A stretch of DNA of 64,000 nt from Gellertiella hungarica (GTDB taxonomy: Bacteria; Pseudomonadota; Alphaproteobacteria; Rhizobiales; Rhizobiaceae): positions 310,001-374,000 of the forward strand of contig NZ_JACIEZ010000003.1 in assembly GCF_014197145.1 (NCBI RefSeq). The letters are read 5' to 3'. The notes below the pieces were generated by a model that did no database searches, was not told where the DNA came from, and was given only the letters and a program-made list of their open reading frames with translations. Both the position numbers and the translations under genes were made by a program. Of the stretch, positions 56,983-64,000 are shown piece by piece. Within the stretch, counting starts at the first letter, position 1. Each line of letters starts with the position of its first letter.

Positions 56983-57651
56983 ATGAGTGAGCTCAGACTC
57001 TCGTTCCCGGCCAATGTGATTGCCGGAAAGGGCAAGATCAATGCCCGTGATGTTGCCATGCTGAAGGCCGACCTCTTCCCGGAAGGGGTCATGGATGCCG
57101 AAGGCGCGGTTCTTCTTTTTGCCCTCCATGCCTCCTGCCGGGAGACCTGTCCGGAATGGGCGGATTTCTTCGTCAACGCCCTCACCCGCTTCATCATCGA
57201 CGAGTGCCACCCCAAGGGCACGCTCGACGAGACGAATGCATTCTGGCTGGAACGCATGCTGGCCGCCGATGGCGTCATCGCCAGCCCTCTCGAACTTCGG
57301 CTGCTCAACGAAGTCATTGCGCGCGCCGATCATGTCCCCGACAGCCTCAAGGTCTTTGCGCTCAGCCAGATCCGCCACGCGCTGCACGACGGCCATGGTG
57401 CCTATGCCCAGAGCCGCAGCGGTCCGCTGCGCGGAATCGGCGCGGACGACATGGACTATGCCCGCCGCATCATCGAGGCCGGGACCGAGGAGGGCGACAG
57501 GCAACCTTCTGCGGCCCTGCATCGGGTGCTTCTTGCCATCGATGCCGTCACGCAGCCGGGTCTCAACGAGCCAGGCTGGGTGCGGCTGCTCTTTACCGTC
57601 CGCCCCCGGGCACCCGCGCCTCGCCGCCGCGCGCCGCGGATCGCAGCATGA
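56983..57651 (+). CDS. Helical protein of unknown function
   Basis: 222 aa from the ATG at 56983, which has CGGAG at seven bases upstream. The sequence is mainly amphipathic helices with an internal duplication-like pattern (PEWADFFVNALTRFII and ALHRVLLAIDAVTQP). No hydrophobic segment, no known motif. Ends in a Pro/Arg-rich tail. Confidence 0.7.
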   Translation: MSELRLSFPANVIAGKGKINARDVAMLKADLFPEGVMDAEGAVLLFALHASCRETCPEWADFFVNALTRFIIDECHPKGTLDETNAFWLERMLAADGVIASPLELRLLNEVIARADHVPDSLKVFALSQIRHALHDGHGAYAQSRSGPLRGIGADDMDYARRIIEAGTEEGDRQPSAALHRVLLAIDAVTQPGLNEPGWVRLLFTVRPRAPAPRRRAPRIAA

Positions 57652-57755
57652 AAGGTGGCGGCTGCTAAAATACCGCGCACCCCGGTAACCGTTTCTGACC
57701 GGGTTGCGTGCTAGCGGTAACGGGAAAAGCCCTCGGGATCCGGAGCCCCAGACAC

Positions 57756-57890
57756 GTGCATAGCTTCACCGCGGCAACCATCCTCCTCGCGCTCAACCTC
57801 GGCCTGCTCTGGCTGCTGATGGCAGCGCCGCTGGGCCGCAGGACAATCCGCTTCAGCCGTGTCTACCCGCTTTCGCCGGATCGTCTCTAG
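57756..57890 (+). pseudogene. 5' part of the SRPBCC/M50 gene, ended by an in-frame TAG
   Basis: GTG start, then 44 codons: a hydrophobic signal-anchor segment (residues 7-26) and the first strand of an SRPBCC domain, ending PLSPDRL-TAG. The same frame continues after TAG into the M50 protease gene. Position 57888-57890 corresponds to the conserved Trp of the (V)W motif of SRPBCC domains, so a single TGG-to-TAG change would explain it. Confidence 0.6.
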
Positions 57891-57896
57891 AACGCC

Positions 57897-59033
57897 GTGC
57901 ATCCCCTCGGCGACCATGCATCCTGGAGCCCGGGTATCGTCGAAAGCGGGCCGCTTGACGGACGAAGCGACCGTGCGCGCCAGGCCTATGCCTATCCCGA
58001 CCGACACGGACGGCCCATCGTGCGCGTGCTCTCGCTCGATACGCAGCAGAGCATCGACGGGCGCGAGGTCGCTACATCGGTCATCGAGGACAGCGCGCTT
58101 CACCGGTCCTACTGGGCGCATTTCTCCGAGCGGAGGCGCGTAAGGGTCCATCCAGATGGTGCCCTCCTGGAGGTGGAGATCACCGATCATTATCGCGGCG
58201 TCGCCATGTTTCTCTTCCGGTACTTCGCGGCGCGGCGGGAACTTGCGCAGCTCGCGCAGTGGGCCGAGACCGGCGTCGCAAGGGCCGGCGGGATCATAGA
58301 GCATCCACTCACCCAGGTCCTCAGCGCCACGCTTTCGACCCTCGTCATGTGGCCATTTTTCGGTCTGACGGCAAACGGACTGCTGCTTTCCACACTGCTG
58401 ACCGTGGTCATCGTGCTGCATGAGTTCGGCCATATCGCCGCCTATCGCACCTTCGGCCATCGCAGCGCACGGATGATCTTCATTCCGTTTCTGGGCGGCC
58501 TCGCCATCGGCGGACGGCCCTATAACAGCCTGTTCGAGGTAGCTGCCTGCGCGCTGATGGGCCCCGGCCTGTCCGCTTTCCTTGTACCGGTCACCATCGC
58601 CGCTTTCGAGCTGGCCCATGGCGGGAGCCTGCCGCACGAACTGGCCGGGCCGGCCATCCTGTTCCTGCTGGTGCTCGGCGCTTTCAACCTCCTCAACCTT
58701 CTGCCCATGTATCGCTTTGACGGCGGTCAGGTGATCCGGCAGGTGTTTCCCTCGCGCCCCGTGCAGATCGCTGCAAGCTTCGGGGTTACGGCGGTGATCC
58801 TCGGTGTTGGCTGGCGCATCGGCCTCCCCACGGTTGCGATCATGGCCGCTCTCGCCGTGTTTACGCTGCTCAGCCTCATGAGCGTCGGCCGTGTGAAGCC
58901 TCGCGAAGCGCTTGACCCGATGACGGGCGGCGAGCGCCTGGTTGCGGGATTCGGGCTCTATGCAGCGCTGGCCATCCACGCCTATGCCGTTGTTTATGCC
59001 TGCGAAAAACTATTCCCCTGGCTCGCCGGCTGA
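57897..59033 (+). CDS. M50 site-2-protease-like metalloprotease with SRPBCC domain (5' truncated)
   Basis: 378 aa if started at the GTG at 57897, which has no ribosome-binding site. Residues 1-120 are the rest of an SRPBCC/START-like domain (HPLGDHASWSPGI...). Then follow membrane segments with the zinc motif HEFGH (His175) and NLLPMYRFDGGQ, the second ligand region of S2P proteases. The frame upstream is separated only by TAG at 57888-57890; without it one 425-residue protein with a membrane anchor, SRPBCC domain and S2P domain results. Confidence 0.8.
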   Translation: MHPLGDHASWSPGIVESGPLDGRSDRARQAYAYPDRHGRPIVRVLSLDTQQSIDGREVATSVIEDSALHRSYWAHFSERRRVRVHPDGALLEVEITDHYRGVAMFLFRYFAARRELAQLAQWAETGVARAGGIIEHPLTQVLSATLSTLVMWPFFGLTANGLLLSTLLTVVIVLHEFGHIAAYRTFGHRSARMIFIPFLGGLAIGGRPYNSLFEVAACALMGPGLSAFLVPVTIAAFELAHGGSLPHELAGPAILFLLVLGAFNLLNLLPMYRFDGGQVIRQVFPSRPVQIAASFGVTAVILGVGWRIGLPTVAIMAALAVFTLLSLMSVGRVKPREALDPMTGGERLVAGFGLYAALAIHAYAVVYACEKLFPWLAG

Positions 59034-59168
59034 CGTTTTATGGCGCATCGGTGTCGCTTTGGTACGCCCGGGCCTTTCCCTTGGACTAATATACATTTCC
59101 TGCTTGCCGCTCGGTAAGCCATCGGGCATGACATGTCCCGACAACACCAATCTGGGAGGCTCATAGCC

Positions 59169-60296
59169 ATGGATGTACGCGCCGCCGTTGCCGTTCAGGC
59201 CGGTAAACCGCTTGAAGTGATGACCGTCAATCTCGACGGCCCGAAGGCCGGAGAGGTGCTGGTCGAGGTGAAGGCGACCGGCATCTGCCACACCGACGAC
59301 TTCACCCTTTCGGGTGCCGATCCGGAGGGGCTCTTCCCGGCCATCCTCGGCCATGAAGGTGCGGGCGTCGTCGTCGACGTCGGCCCGGGCGTAACGTCGC
59401 TCAAGAAGGGCGACCACGTCATCCCGCTCTACACGCCGGAATGCCGCGAGTGCTATTCCTGCCTCTCCCGCAAGACCAATCTCTGCACCTCGATCCGCGC
59501 CACCCAGGGCCAGGGCGTCATGCCCGACGGCACCTCGCGCTTCTCGATCGGCAAGGACAAGATCCACCATTACATGGGCTGCTCGACCTTCGCGAACTTC
59601 ACCGTCCTGCCGGAGATCGCGCTGGCCAAGGTGAACCCGGACGCTCCCTTCGACAAGATCTGCTACATCGGCTGCGGCGTGACCACCGGCATCGGCGCCG
59701 TCATCAACACCGCCAAGGTGGAGATCGGCTCGACGGCCATCGTCTTCGGCCTTGGCGGCATCGGCCTCAACGTGATCCAGGGCCTGCGGCTTGCCGGCGC
59801 CGACATGATCATCGGTGTCGACATCAACAACGGCAAGAAGGAATGGGGTGAGCGCTTCGGCATGACCCACTTCGTCAACCCGACCGAAGTGGAGGGTGAC
59901 CTGTTGCCCTACCTCATCAACCTGACGAAGCGCGGCATCGACCATATCGGCGGCGCCGACTACACCTTCGACTGCACGGGCAACACCAAGGTCATGCGCA
60001 CCGCGCTCGAGGCCTCGCATCGCGGCTGGGGCAAGTCGGTCATCATCGGCGTGGCCGGCGCAGGCCAGGAAATCTCCACCCGCCCGTTCCAGCTGGTCAC
60101 CGGCCGTCAGTGGATGGGCACGGCCTTCGGCGGCGCGCGCGGCCGTACCGACGTTCCGAAGATCGTCGACTGGTACATGGAAGGCAAGATCGAGATCGAT
60201 CCGATGATCACGCATCTGCTGCCGCTCGAAGACATCAACAAGGGCTTCGACCTGATGCATTCGGGCGAGAGCATCCGTTCGGTCGTCGTTTACTGA
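59169..60296 (+). CDS. frmA: S-(hydroxymethyl)glutathione dehydrogenase (class III alcohol dehydrogenase)
   Basis: 375 aa. It oxidises the formaldehyde-glutathione adduct to S-formylglutathione with NAD. The catalytic zinc ligands are in GICHTDD and GHEGAGVV, the structural zinc cysteines in PECRECYSCLSRKTNLC, and the NAD motif is FGLGGIGL. GGGAGG precedes the ATG. It opens the formaldehyde detoxification cluster. Also called adhC. Confidence 0.97.
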   Translation: MDVRAAVAVQAGKPLEVMTVNLDGPKAGEVLVEVKATGICHTDDFTLSGADPEGLFPAILGHEGAGVVVDVGPGVTSLKKGDHVIPLYTPECRECYSCLSRKTNLCTSIRATQGQGVMPDGTSRFSIGKDKIHHYMGCSTFANFTVLPEIALAKVNPDAPFDKICYIGCGVTTGIGAVINTAKVEIGSTAIVFGLGGIGLNVIQGLRLAGADMIIGVDINNGKKEWGERFGMTHFVNPTEVEGDLLPYLINLTKRGIDHIGGADYTFDCTGNTKVMRTALEASHRGWGKSVIIGVAGAGQEISTRPFQLVTGRQWMGTAFGGARGRTDVPKIVDWYMEGKIEIDPMITHLLPLEDINKGFDLMHSGESIRSVVVY

Positions 60297-60421
60297 GGCC
60301 GGAGATGTCACACCCGCCCGAAACCCAGCCGATATTGCCGGCACCGGGTTTCGGGCCGGTTCCCTGATGGTTGCGAAGCCGACGCAACGGAAGCTTGTTT
60401 TTCGGCAGGAGGAATACTGAA

Positions 60422-60994
60422 ATGGGTAATGTCATGCTGCACCCGTCGATTGACGGCGGGGTAAAGAAAGGTGCGTCCGGTTTTGCGGGAGGAACGCTGG
60501 TCTGCAATTGCGCGGATCGCCCGGTGCGCCTGAAGATCAAGGGAAGTGTTGCGCATAATCACGCCTGCGGATGCACCAAGTGCTGGAAGCCTGCGGGCGC
60601 GAAGTTCTCTGTCGTCGCCGTCACGGGTACGGAGAACGTGACGGTGGAGGCGAACGGCGACAAGCTTGCCGTCGTCGATCCGGCAGCCCTCATCCAGCGC
60701 CACGCCTGCAAGGCCTGCGGCGTTCACATGTACGGCCCGGTCGAGCGCGACCATCCGTTCAAGGGCCTGTCCTTCGTGCATCCGGAGCGTTTCGAGGAAG
60801 AAGGCTGGGCGGAACCCGGTTTTGCCGCCTTCGTCTCTTCGATCATCGAAGCCGGCGTGATGCCTTCTGAAATGGATGGCGTTCGTGCCCGGCTGAAGGA
60901 AATCGGCCTGGAGCCCTACGACTGTCTCAACCCCGCGCTGATGGATTACATCGCCACGTGGACGGCAAAGAAGAGTGGCGCGCTCAAGGACTGA
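60422..60994 (+). CDS. gfa: S-(hydroxymethyl)glutathione synthase
   Basis: 190 aa. Gfa speeds the condensation of formaldehyde with glutathione. Zinc-binding cysteines are visible in [20 protein letters not shown] and [10 protein letters not shown]. The ATG has AGGAGGA upstream. Its place behind frmA supports the assignment. Confidence 0.96.
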   Translation: MGNVMLHPSIDGGVKKGASGFAGGTLVCNCADRPVRLKIKGSVAHNHACGCTKCWKPAGAKFSVVAVTGTENVTVEANGDKLAVVDPAALIQRHACKACGVHMYGPVERDHPFKGLSFVHPERFEEEGWAEPGFAAFVSSIIEAGVMPSEMDGVRARLKEIGLEPYDCLNPALMDYIATWTAKKSGALKD

Positions 60995-61010
60995 CGCGCT
61001 CTCCTTCCGG

Positions 61011-61032
61011 TGCCGCATCCTCGGATGCGGCA
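61011..61032 (+). terminator. Hairpin downstream of gfa
   Basis: TGCCGCATC-CTCG-GATGCGGCA, a 9-bp perfect stem with no strong T-run; possible terminator or RNA stabiliser. Confidence 0.4.
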
Positions 61033-61202
61033 TTCCCGAACGTTTCGTCGCCGGCCGCCAATTAGTTATTTACTAAAACAATATTGGCCCAGACAAAGTC
61101 TTTGCGGCGGCGATGGCGGAATGCACATTGGACGCCGGACAGGGCCGGCGAGTCGCACGCTCTCAGGCCCTGAACCTCATCCGCCAATCATCGGGAACCA
61201 CC

Positions 61203-61607
61203 ATGAAGATCAGAACTCTCCTTGCCTCCGCCCTTCTGTTTGTCGCCCCGGGCCTCGCCCTCGCCGATCCGGTCGGCACCTGGAAGATCAGCGGCACCAA
61301 TCTGGAAACCAACGAGCCCTACGAAGGCACCATCACCATCGAGCGCGTGGGCGGCGTCTACCGCGCGGAATGGGATATCGATGGCAAGAAGCTCTCGGGC
61401 ATCGGGCTTGGGGGCAAGCTCGTGGGCTCCGACTTCACGGTCGGACCGGCCAGCGCTGACGACAACGTCATCTCGCTCGGCTATACTCAGGACGAAGCAA
61501 CCGGCATGGGCATCTACCTGAACATGCCCGATGGCACCTGGCAGGGCGTCTGGACGGCGGGCGACTCCGAGAAGTCGCACCCGGAAAAGTGGACCAAGGC
61601 CGAGTAA
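61203..61607 (+). CDS. Small periplasmic protein, fibronectin-binding-protein-like
   Basis: 134 aa with a signal peptide ending near ALA-DPVGT (residue 21). The mature part is a single beta-barrel-like unit (GTWKISGTNLETNEPYEGTI...). Rhizobial homologs beside gfa are often labelled as fibronectin-binding protein, without evidence of such a role here. A longer frame upstream is rejected. Function unknown. Confidence 0.8.
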   Translation: MKIRTLLASALLFVAPGLALADPVGTWKISGTNLETNEPYEGTITIERVGGVYRAEWDIDGKKLSGIGLGGKLVGSDFTVGPASADDNVISLGYTQDEATGMGIYLNMPDGTWQGVWTAGDSEKSHPEKWTKAE

Positions 61608-61618
61608 GAAGGACTGGC

Positions 61619-62104
61619 ATGACCGATACGCAGGCAAATCCGAACGGACCGCAGATCTACGTCGATGCGGATGCCTGCCCGGTCAAGGCCGAAATCCTGA
61701 AGGTGGCGGAGCGGCACGGACTGCCCGTCACCTTCGTCGCCAATTCGGGTCTGCGCCCCTCGCGCGACCCGATGGTGCGCAACATCATCGTCTCCGCGGG
61801 CTTCGATGCCGCCGACAACTGGATAGCCGAGGCGGTAAGGCCGGGTGATGTCGCAATCACGGCGGATGTACCGCTGGCGGCCCGTTGCGTCGCGGCCGGC
61901 GCGCTGGTAACGGGGCCAACGGGCCGCATCTTTGACGAGGGCAATATCGGTATGGCGAGCGCGATGCGCGATCTTTCGGCGCATTTGCGCGAGACCGGCG
62001 AAAGCAAGGGCTATAACGCTGCCTTCAGGCCAAAGGACCGTTCCCGCTTCCTTGAAACACTCGACAGGCTTTGCCGCCGGGCCAAGTCCCCGTCGCCGCA
62101 CTGA
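61619..62104 (+). CDS. YaiI/YqxD (UPF0178) family protein
   Basis: 161 aa. The IYVDADACPVKAEIL start, FVANSG and TADVPLAARCV segments are diagnostic of UPF0178. PIN-like fold, proposed nuclease, function unconfirmed. It starts 12 bases behind the previous gene and is followed by fghA after 21 bases. Confidence 0.93.
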   Translation: MTDTQANPNGPQIYVDADACPVKAEILKVAERHGLPVTFVANSGLRPSRDPMVRNIIVSAGFDAADNWIAEAVRPGDVAITADVPLAARCVAAGALVTGPTGRIFDEGNIGMASAMRDLSAHLRETGESKGYNAAFRPKDRSRFLETLDRLCRRAKSPSPH

Positions 62105-62125
62105 ATCACCATCCGGAGACATTCG

Positions 62126-62962
62126 ATGAAAGTTCTTTCCCAGAACACCGCCTTTGGCGGCATGCAGGGCGTGTTCGCCCACGAGTCCGAGGCCACGAAA
62201 TGCGAGATGACCTTTGCCGTCTTCGTGCCGCCGCAGGCGATTGCCGAAAAGCGGCCCGTTCTGTGGTATCTGTCCGGCCTCACCTGCACCCACGCCAATG
62301 TCATGGAAAAGGGCGAGTACCGCCGCATGGCGGCCGAACTCGGCCTCATCATCGTGTGCCCGGATGTCAGCCCGCGCGGCAACGACGTGCCGGACGAGCT
62401 CACCAACTGGCAAATGGGCAAAGGCGCCGGCTTCTATCTGGACGCCACGCAGGAGCCCTGGGCGGAAAACTACCGCATGTACTCCTACATCACCGAGGAG
62501 CTGCCCGATTTCGTCAGCCAGCACTTCCGCATGGACATGGACCGCCAAGGGATCTTTGGCCATTCCATGGGCGGCCATGGCGCGATGACCATCGCGCTCA
62601 AGCATCCGGACCGTTTCCGCAGCTGCTCCGCCTTTGCACCGATCGTGGAGCCTTCGACCGCCCACTGGTCGGTGGATGCCTTCGAGAAATACCTCGGTCC
62701 GGACCGTGCCGCCTGGCGCCAGTACGATGCCTGTGCGCTCGTCAAGGACGGCCATCGTTTCCCCGAGTTCCTGATCGACCAGGGCAAGGCAGACAGCTTC
62801 CTGGATAACGGTCTGCGCCCCTGGCTGTTCGAGGAAGCGGTGAAGGACACCGACATCAAGCTGACGCTGCGGATGCACGAGCGCTACGATCACTCCTACT
62901 ACTTCATCTCCACATTCATGGACGACCACCTGCGCTGGCACGCCGAACGGCTCGGCGCATAA
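62126..62962 (+). CDS. fghA: S-formylglutathione hydrolase
   Basis: 278 aa esterase-D family. It releases formate and glutathione from S-formylglutathione, completing the pathway begun by FrmA. Catalytic serine in GHSMGGHGA, aspartate in LIDQGKAD and histidine in HERYDHSYYF. The start FGGMQGVFAHES is typical. Confidence 0.97.
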   Translation: MKVLSQNTAFGGMQGVFAHESEATKCEMTFAVFVPPQAIAEKRPVLWYLSGLTCTHANVMEKGEYRRMAAELGLIIVCPDVSPRGNDVPDELTNWQMGKGAGFYLDATQEPWAENYRMYSYITEELPDFVSQHFRMDMDRQGIFGHSMGGHGAMTIALKHPDRFRSCSAFAPIVEPSTAHWSVDAFEKYLGPDRAAWRQYDACALVKDGHRFPEFLIDQGKADSFLDNGLRPWLFEEAVKDTDIKLTLRMHERYDHSYYFISTFMDDHLRWHAERLGA

Positions 62963-63200
62963 GGCACCGGTACCAGGGCCTCGGCCCGCGTGCTGCAGGG
63001 GCGCGCGGGCGGGGCCGATACCATCCGCAGGGTATTTCCGGGCCCTCATGCACCCGCCGCGCCGTTGGCGGTCCGGCCAGCGGCGTTTGGCGGACATCGC
63101 CCCGGGCCTGCCGCGCCGGCCTGGCAGCCACGCGCTGCGGGCATGACACATCCTCTTTCCGCCTCTTGCCTTCCACGGTCCGCTTTGCCAGATTTGTTGC
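62963..63200. other. Non-coding GC-rich spacer before the riboswitch
   Basis: No convincing coding frame. The sequence is very GC-rich with several partial hairpins that could end the fghA transcript. It probably contains the promoter for the exporter gene. Confidence 0.5.
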
Positions 63201-63201
63201 A

Positions 63202-63258
63202 CCGCAGACGGCTGCGGCGGTGGATTCGCCATCGACCATTCGCGTGGGACGGCCCCGC
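63202..63258 (+). promoter_or_regulatory. Guanidine-II (mini-ykkC) riboswitch
   Basis: Two hairpins with ACGG loops, the hallmark ACGR loops of the guanidine-II class: CCGCAG-ACGG-CTGCGG (6-bp perfect stem) and GCG(U)GGG-ACGG-CCCCGC (6 bp with one bulged U), separated by 24 bases. The Shine-Dalgarno GAGGAG follows 14 bases after the second hairpin, ahead of the SugE/Gdx gene. Guanidine binding between the two loops should free this site. The placement fits known regulation of Gdx guanidinium exporters. Confidence 0.85.
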
Positions 63259-63284
63259 ATTTCGCAGAAAATGAGGAGTCACCC

Positions 63285-63599
63285 ATGGCATGGGTCTATC
63301 TGTTCATCGCCGGCATATCCGAAATCGGCTGGGCCATCGGCATGAAATACACCGACGGCTTCAGCCGTCCCGTTCCCACGATTCTCACGCTCGCCGTCAT
63401 GGCCGTCAGCGTGGTTTTCCTCGCCCTCGCGGTCAAGCATCTGCCCCTGGGCACCGCCTACGCGATCTGGACCGGGATCGGCACGCTGGGCACGGTCATT
63501 CTCGGCATCTGGTTGTTCAACGAGCCGGCCGACCTTTTGCGCCTTCTCTGCATCGGGTTGATCGTGGTCGGCATCGTGGGACTGAAACTGGTCGGCTGA
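63285..63599 (+). CDS. sugE: SMR-family guanidinium exporter (Gdx/SugE)
   Basis: 104 aa, four membrane segments. The essential glutamate Glu13 is in AGISEIGWA, and KYTDGFSRPVPT and GTAYAIWTGIGTLGT are typical of the Gdx/SugE branch. It exports guanidinium ion in exchange for protons. The guanidine-II riboswitch upstream supports guanidinium rather than quaternary ammonium as the ligand. Confidence 0.93.
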   Translation: MAWVYLFIAGISEIGWAIGMKYTDGFSRPVPTILTLAVMAVSVVFLALAVKHLPLGTAYAIWTGIGTLGTVILGIWLFNEPADLLRLLCIGLIVVGIVGLKLVG

Positions 63600-63694
63600 G
63601 TGGCTGACGACTGCCGCTCAAGCCCCTGATTTCAGGAAGACGCAATAACGCCCGCAACCCGCGCCCTTGGGTATGTGCGGCCTTCCTTTATGCA

Positions 63695-63728
63695 AGAAAA
63701 AACCCCTGCCCGCGCGAGCGGACAGGGG
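63695..63728 (-). terminator. Terminator of the enolase gene
   Basis: On the minus strand CCCCTGTCCGC / GCGGGCAGGGG forms an 11-bp stem with one G-U pair, followed by TTTTTTCTTG. Confidence 0.85.
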
Positions 63729-63760
63729 CCGAGCCTATGGCATCGTCAGATGTGGCGGGA

Positions 63761-64000
<240 letters not shown>

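Overview
The window is GC-rich, densely coded chromosomal DNA from an alphaproteobacterium, most likely a member of the Rhizobiaceae (Rhizobium/Agrobacterium/Sinorhizobium/Shinella relatives). Indicators are the rhizobial style phosphonate operon with two PhnE permeases, the ppiD-trpD-trpC-moaC-moeA and tpiA-secG-pyrG blocks, folE-hisI next to a NifU-like gene, small DUF982/DUF2934/DUF1489/DUF2336 proteins, a transglutaminase-like cysteine protease, and dispersed palindromic intergenic repeats. No prophage, transposase or CRISPR array is visible.

Layout. (1) 1-9325: carbon-phosphorus lyase system: phnI (cut by the left edge), phnJ, phnK, phnL, a hexapeptide acetyltransferase, then, behind a probable PHO box, phnC-phnD-phnE-phnE2-phnM. 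Uptake (PhnCDE), the lyase core and its partners (IJKL) and the PhnM hydrolase act together to release phosphate from alkylphosphonates. (2) 9.4-13.0 kb: an aldehyde dehydrogenase, a short-chain dehydrogenase and three small conserved proteins. (3) 13.3-18.8 kb: ppiD-like foldase, trpD, trpC, moaC, moeA, closed by a strong terminator. (4) 18.9-20.2 kb: a two-domain restriction-endonuclease-like protein followed by a palindromic repeat. (5) 20.2-24.3 kb, minus strand: tpiA, secG, pyrG and a secreted hydrolase. (6) 24.5-33.6 kb: parE, alpha-carbonic anhydrase, a DUF2336 protein, a degenerate CitE-like protein, two flavoenzymes, a secreted repeat protein, a GFA protein and an acyltransferase. (7) 33.6-43.0 kb: thrS, DUF2267, yidD, NifU-like, folE, hisI, patatin-like phospholipase, CBS protein, rhomboid protease, PAS and double-PilZ proteins. 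(8) 43.5-55 kb: cysteine protease, envelope proteins, D-Ala-D-Ala carboxypeptidase with SPOR domain, sdaA, membrane proteins, a MerR regulator, mgtE, a peptide-deformylase-like protein with lost metal ligands, and lipB. (9) 55.2-64 kb: tRNA-Leu(GAG), XRE regulator, EamA transporter, an M50 protease whose frame is broken by a TAG codon, the glutathione-dependent formaldehyde detoxification cluster (frmA-gfa-x-yaiI-fghA), a Gdx/SugE exporter under a probable guanidine-II riboswitch, and the C-terminal end of enolase at the right edge.

The points most worth a second look are the guanidine-II riboswitch, the in-frame TAG in the SRPBCC/M50 gene, the Mrr-like double-nuclease protein, the metal-site-dead deformylase paralog, an orphan terminator suggesting a small RNA upstream of folE, and a perfect inverted repeat over the presumed start of the acyltransferase gene. 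All calls are from reading the sequence; no database search was run.
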